Shown here one piece after another: positions 60,279 through 64,000 of a DNA stretch of 64,000 bases. The position numbers and the translations under genes are program-made. Below the pieces are notes generated by a model. The model was not told where the DNA came from and ran no database searches. It saw only the letters and a program-made list of their open reading frames with translations. Position 1 is the first letter of the stretch. Every line of letters begins with the position of its first letter. Origin of the DNA: UBA5543 sp964464965 (GTDB lineage Bacteria; Bacteroidota; Bacteroidia; Chitinophagales; Chitinophagaceae); the NCBI GenBank assembly GCA_964464965.1, contig CAYXHM010000002.1, positions 434,001 through 498,000 of the forward strand. The letters are read 5' to 3'.

Positions 60279-61922
60279 ATGCGCTTAAATAAATGGTTGC
60301 TGGCCGTGGTGGCCCTTGCATGTATGCAACCCGCTTTTGCCCAGAAAATTTCTGAGAAAAAAGTTATTAAACAGCTTAAAAAGGATATCGGTTACCTGGC
60401 ATCTGACAAGCTGGAAGGTCGCCGTACAGGTTCTGCAGGCGAGAAGATGGCGGCTGACTACATTACTGCGTTTTATACAATGGAAGGTATTGGTGGTTAT
60501 AAAGACCAGTTCCTGTACCCGTTTGAATTTACAGTTGGCAGGTCGCAGGGTAAGAATACAACCATTACTATTAATGGTACAGAGTTGAGAAAAGATAAGC
60601 AGGCATTCCCGTTATCATTCAGCGCTAATAAAAATGTAAGTGGTGTGGCCATGCCGGGCGTGATGGAAGAAGGCAAAATATGGCTGACACCCATGTTTGA
60701 AGATGAAGACCAGGCAAAAGACGCACATTTCAACTGGGAAAAATCAGCTTTTGAGCGTACGGAGCAAGCTATAAAATCAGGCGCGACAGGTGTAGTGTTT
60801 TACGACCAGTACAATGCAAAATATCCCGCAGAATTCAACAAGCGTACAGAGTATGAACCGCTGTCTATACCGGTGGCCTACATACCTTACGAGGCATTCA
60901 GCAAATACATGGCCGATGGCGGTGAGGTGAAAATAGAACTGAATACTGAACTGAAAGACACAAAACTTACCGGTAATAACGTACTGGCTTATATTGACAA
61001 CAAGGCCAGCTATACAGTAGTACTGGGTGCGCATTACGACCACCTGGGTCATGGTGAGGACGGTAACAGCCTGCACGCTGCAAAAGATAATTCTATACAC
61101 AACGGAGCCGATGATAACGCCAGTGGTACAGCCGCACTGATGCAACTGGCTACATGGATAAAAGCAGCAGGATTGAAAAACTACAACTACATGTTTATGC
61201 ACTTCTCTGCAGAAGAGCTGGGCCTTATAGGTTCTAAAAAGGCTGTAGAAGCACTGGGACTGGACAGCAGCAACGTCGCCTATATGCTGAACATGGATAT
61301 GGTGGGCAGGCTGAATGACAGTACACATGCGTTGCAGGTGGGCGGTATAGGTACATCACCTGCATGGAGCAAGGTAGTAGATGTTAACGATGCACGTTTT
61401 AAGATAGTGACAGACAGCTCAGGTGTAGGCCCGTCAGACCATTCATCGTTCTACTACAAGGGCATACCAGTTATGTTCTTCTTTACAGGTACGCACCCCG
61501 ACTATCATAAACCAAGCGATGATGCGGATAAAATAAACTACGAAGGCCAGGCACAGGTGATGCAATACATCTATGGCATTACAAAGAAAATGGATGATAT
61601 GCCTAAACCTGAATTTACTGCTACCAAACAAACTACGGTGGGTAAGGTACGTTTTAAGGTAACACTGGGCGTTATGCCCGACTACGCCTATACTGATGGT
61701 GGCCTGCGCATAGATGGTGTTACAGACAATCGCCCTGCAGCTACTGCAGGCCTGAAAGGCGGTGATATCATCACTAAAATAGGCGAGCATGAAATACGCG
61801 GCATACAAACCTATATGGAAGCATTGGGTAAGTTTGAAGAAGGCGAAAAAACCACTGTGACTTTTAAACGCGATGGTAAGGAAATGACTGTGCCGCTACA
61901 GTTTACACCTAAAGAAAAATAA
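60279..61922 (+). CDS. M28-family metallopeptidase with PDZ domain
   Basis: 547 residues. Signal peptide near MRLNKWLLAVVALACMQPAFAQ. A PA-like insert occurs at about 130-240. The zinc ligands are found in VLGAHYDHLGHG, HNGADDNASGTAALM, FSAEELGLIGSKK, NMDMVGRLN and PSDHSSFYYKG, so all five are present. A C-terminal PDZ domain (about 450-545, GGLRIDGVTDNRPAATAGLKGGDIITKIGEHEI) follows. Likely an exported aminopeptidase. Single-gene unit. Confidence 0.93.
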   Translation: MRLNKWLLAVVALACMQPAFAQKISEKKVIKQLKKDIGYLASDKLEGRRTGSAGEKMAADYITAFYTMEGIGGYKDQFLYPFEFTVGRSQGKNTTITINGTELRKDKQAFPLSFSANKNVSGVAMPGVMEEGKIWLTPMFEDEDQAKDAHFNWEKSAFERTEQAIKSGATGVVFYDQYNAKYPAEFNKRTEYEPLSIPVAYIPYEAFSKYMADGGEVKIELNTELKDTKLTGNNVLAYIDNKASYTVVLGAHYDHLGHGEDGNSLHAAKDNSIHNGADDNASGTAALMQLATWIKAAGLKNYNYMFMHFSAEELGLIGSKKAVEALGLDSSNVAYMLNMDMVGRLNDSTHALQVGGIGTSPAWSKVVDVNDARFKIVTDSSGVGPSDHSSFYYKGIPVMFFFTGTHPDYHKPSDDADKINYEGQAQVMQYIYGITKKMDDMPKPEFTATKQTTVGKVRFKVTLGVMPDYAYTDGGLRIDGVTDNRPAATAGLKGGDIITKIGEHEIRGIQTYMEALGKFEEGEKTTVTFKRDGKEMTVPLQFTPKEK

Positions 61923-61955
61923 GACTGGTAAATCCCAACGCAATCTGGAATTTCT

Positions 61956-61991
61956 AATAAAAGCACCAACATATTTGTTGGTGCTTTTATT
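61956..61991. terminator. Terminator after the M28 peptidase gene
   Basis: AATAAAAGCACCAACA pairs with TGTTGGTGCTTTTATT (16 bp, 4-base loop). Confidence 0.85.
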
Positions 61992-62036
61992 ATTCAGCTT
62001 GTATAGTACACATCTTGTTTTACAATTTCAATTTCT

Positions 62037-62073
62037 AAAAAAAAGGTGACGCATGTGATACGCCACCTTTTTA
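62037..62073. terminator. Second hairpin downstream of the M28 peptidase gene
   Basis: AAAAAAAAGGTG with CACCTTTTT plus CG/CG after one mismatch, followed by a T run. It may be a back-up terminator for the peptidase gene. Confidence 0.55.
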
Positions 62074-62081
62074 TATTTAGT

Positions 62082-62240
62082 CCGGTTGTTTTACTAAGAT
62101 ATAGCTGTAAATGGAACGTTTATGAAGAAAGTTATATCAAACAGGTAAAGACCTTATCAAGCTAATAAAACAACCGGCAGTAGTTTCTACTACTTATTTT
62201 TCAATACAAATGTATAACGGCTCCGGCCGGTTGCGTTTTA
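62082..62240. repeat. Inverted 12-bp repeat and a third related copy in the 61.9-62.3 kb gap
   Basis: CCGGTTGTTTTA at 62082-62093 is mirrored exactly at 62166-62177, 72 bases apart; a third, slightly longer copy CCGGTTGCGTTTTA lies at 62227-62240. The rest of this 356-base gap has no coding frame I can support. It could be a large RNA hairpin or the relic of a small element. Confidence 0.45.
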
Positions 62241-62278
62241 TTATCAGGAAAATGATTTTGTTATTCGGGAATTGGTTT

Positions 62279-63718
62279 TTAAGCTTGTGCTATTGCGGCT
62301 GGCTTCTTATACCATTGGTTTGCCAGTATGTAGGTAATAGTAGCAGCGGTAAGCCCGAAGATATTGGCGTCCAACCCATAGGGTAGCGGCATCTTTGATA
62401 TAATCAGCGCAATAGTTATTCCGCCGCCTGCTATCATGCTGAGCATAGCAGGCTGTGGCGAACGTTTTTTTAAAAAGATAGCAGCTACTATAGGCACGCT
62501 TAATCCCGATACCATAAACGAATAGGCATAGAGCATAAGTTCCAGTACGTTTTCCATTACAGATGCTAATAGTATAGCACCAATGCCTATAGCCAGCGTA
62601 GCATATTGCGACAGGCGTACGGCCTGTTTATGCACAGTCTTTCTGCCGGCAGGTACCAGGTCGCCCACTACACTGCCCGATGCCGCCATCAGGCAACTGT
62701 CTGCTGTAGATAACACTGCTGAGAAATAGGCAGCAAGCACAATGCCTGTCAGGCCCGCAGGCAATATATTTTTTATCAGCAGCGGCAGGCCCAGTTCACT
62801 ATCTGCCAGTACACCGCCCGGCACGGCTACTATGCCTTTTTGTACGGCTACATTGGCCAGCATACCCAGCAGTACACCGGTGAAGGCCATAAAAGGCCAC
62901 TCAAGCACGCCTGCTATATACCATGCTTTTTTTGCAGTCTTTACATCTTTGCAGGCAAATATCCTCTGGTACAAGGTCATGCCTACAAACCATATAGGCA
63001 CCACTGTTACCGTCCAGTTCACTATGTCCTGCCAGGTAAGGTTGCTGAGGCTTAGCATGTCGTCGGTAAGATATGGTCTTATTCCATCCATGCCGCCCAG
63101 TGTTATCCATGTCATAGGTATAGCTATACCCATCAGCCCTACCAGTAAAATTATCCACTGTATGGTATCGGTATATATCACCGCTTTCATGCCGCCCATC
63201 ATGGTATATACCACAGCTATGCCACCCATTATCCACAACATCTGTTGCGTACCTACTTCAGGAAAGGTTGCAGAACTGAGTTTTGCCCCGGCCAGTAATT
63301 GTGAGCTGGTGAAACCGGTATAACCTATAATGCTGATAATAGCTGCAACAACAGCAACTTTCCTGTTGTACAAAAAACCGAATACCTGCGGCAATGTAAG
63401 AAAATGCCTGCCGTGCGCCTTCTGCCATTCAAATACCTTGGGTATGAGCAACACGGCACTTATCCATGCACCAATCAACCCTGTAAACAACAACCACGAC
63501 CCCGATAGGCCCATAGTGAAGCCTAAACCACCTAAGCCAATAGAAAACCCTCCGCCGACATCTGTAGCTACTACCGACAACCCTACGTGTGCAGGTTTCA
63601 TATTGCCACCACCTGTATAGTAATCTCTTTCGTTTTCATTTTTATGCAGAAAGTAGTAACCTACGCCCAACATTATTAAGAAATAAACTACGAAAATAAC
63701 AATGTCTATCCAGGCCAT
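62279..63718 (-). CDS. Sodium:solute symporter (SSS family), second copy
   Basis: 479 residues with about 13 membrane segments. N-terminal WIDIVIFVVYFLIMLGVGYYF, then DYYTGGGNMKPAHVGLSVVATDVGGGFSIGLGG (sodium-site helix), MMGGMKAVIYTDTIQW and LAAYFSAVLSTADSCLMAASG. The two SSS proteins of the window share the fold but differ in the motif after the first helix, so their substrates probably differ. A CAAAGATA at 63836-63843 gives a TATCTTTG -7 box on this strand. Confidence 0.9.
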   Translation of the reverse strand: MAWIDIVIFVVYFLIMLGVGYYFLHKNENERDYYTGGGNMKPAHVGLSVVATDVGGGFSIGLGGLGFTMGLSGSWLLFTGLIGAWISAVLLIPKVFEWQKAHGRHFLTLPQVFGFLYNRKVAVVAAIISIIGYTGFTSSQLLAGAKLSSATFPEVGTQQMLWIMGGIAVVYTMMGGMKAVIYTDTIQWIILLVGLMGIAIPMTWITLGGMDGIRPYLTDDMLSLSNLTWQDIVNWTVTVVPIWFVGMTLYQRIFACKDVKTAKKAWYIAGVLEWPFMAFTGVLLGMLANVAVQKGIVAVPGGVLADSELGLPLLIKNILPAGLTGIVLAAYFSAVLSTADSCLMAASGSVVGDLVPAGRKTVHKQAVRLSQYATLAIGIGAILLASVMENVLELMLYAYSFMVSGLSVPIVAAIFLKKRSPQPAMLSMIAGGGITIALIISKMPLPYGLDANIFGLTAATITYILANQWYKKPAAIAQA

Positions 63719-63835
63719 AAGCCAGCTAATTTTAAGGATCGTTAATTAAAAGCGGCTGCGGAACACTAAAAGATGTAAAACAGGAATAAATCAGAAATGC
63801 CTTACGAGCGTGAAAATAAAAGCAACCTTAAAGTG

Positions 63836-63843
63836 CAAAGATA
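63836..63843 (-). promoter_or_regulatory. Candidate -7 element of the second sodium symporter
   Basis: TATCTTTG on the minus strand, 118 bases before the ATG, in the 282-base gap at the right edge, which holds nothing else I can support. Confidence 0.4.
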
Positions 63844-64000
63844 ATAAAATGTAAAAAAGTGACTAACGTAGATTGAATTATACGCATTTCAGCCTTTTAT
63901 TGTTATGATCACGGATATGACAATGCCATTTGTATTCTACTGAATACAATTACTGCAATACACTATCGTTTAGCGCTAATGCTACAGCAACGACCACCAG

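Overview
The window looks like a chromosomal segment of a Bacteroidota bacterium, most likely Chitinophagales or a close relative. The evidence is two secreted proteins with a type IX secretion (T9SS) C-terminal sorting domain, an ExbB-ExbD-ExbD-TonB operon, a flexirubin/aryl-polyene-type ketosynthase set, and several promoters matching the Bacteroidota pattern TTTG-(about 19-21 nt)-TAnnTTTG. Shine-Dalgarno sequences are nearly absent, with one clear exception at scpB. I see no rRNA, tRNA, CRISPR array, insertion sequence or prophage. Coding density is high and intergenic gaps are short and often hold hairpin terminators.

Layout. 1-0.7 kb: the C-terminal part of a flavin reductase cut by the window edge. 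0.8-4.8 kb: a fused trehalose-6-phosphate synthase/phosphatase meeting a GH15 hydrolase tail to tail. 4.8-10.1 kb: a co-oriented five-gene set (methyltransferase, halogenase-like flavoprotein, short ketosynthase-like protein, ketosynthase, chain-length-factor-like protein) resembling part of an aryl-polyene/flexirubin pigment locus, but without carrier protein, ligase or dehydratase. 10.1-20.3 kb: cytochrome c and signal peptidase I, kynurenine 3-monooxygenase with recJ, TerC and DedA membrane proteins, a luciferase-like oxidoreductase and a stand-alone MoxR ATPase. 20.3-36 kb: cell-surface genes, namely an Omp28-like T9SS protein, a TPP riboswitch driving a TonB-dependent receptor, a metallopeptidase, an MBL/rhodanese protein, a 953-residue SBBP-repeat T9SS protein, an AsmA-like protein, a DUF4421 barrel and a collagen-like lipoprotein. 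36-45.5 kb: asnS, a half-size TauE/SafE permease, ppa, the exbB-exbD-exbD-tonB operon, an OmpH/Skp-like chaperone, an amino acid permease, a heptose kinase-like gene and hpt. 45.5-54.8 kb: a LysM glucosaminidase, O-methyltransferase, a sodium symporter, an alpha/beta hydrolase with a Crp/Fnr-type regulator, an outer membrane protein, a GlcD-type dehydrogenase and a PadR-PspC pair. 54.9-63.7 kb: RNase G, a 29-residue basic ribosomal-type mini-protein, a TPR protein, an HU/IHF protein with an acidic tail, heme A synthase, scpB, an M28 peptidase with a PDZ domain and a second sodium symporter.

How the parts fit. The window is mostly core and envelope functions rather than a mobile island. The most distinctive parts are the stripped-down pigment locus, the TPP riboswitch placed on an outer-membrane receptor rather than a biosynthesis gene, several perfect palindromes near regulator or surface genes, and two convergent gene pairs whose stop codons overlap. 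I did not find a clearly new defence or mobile system; the findings are candidate observations of varying strength.
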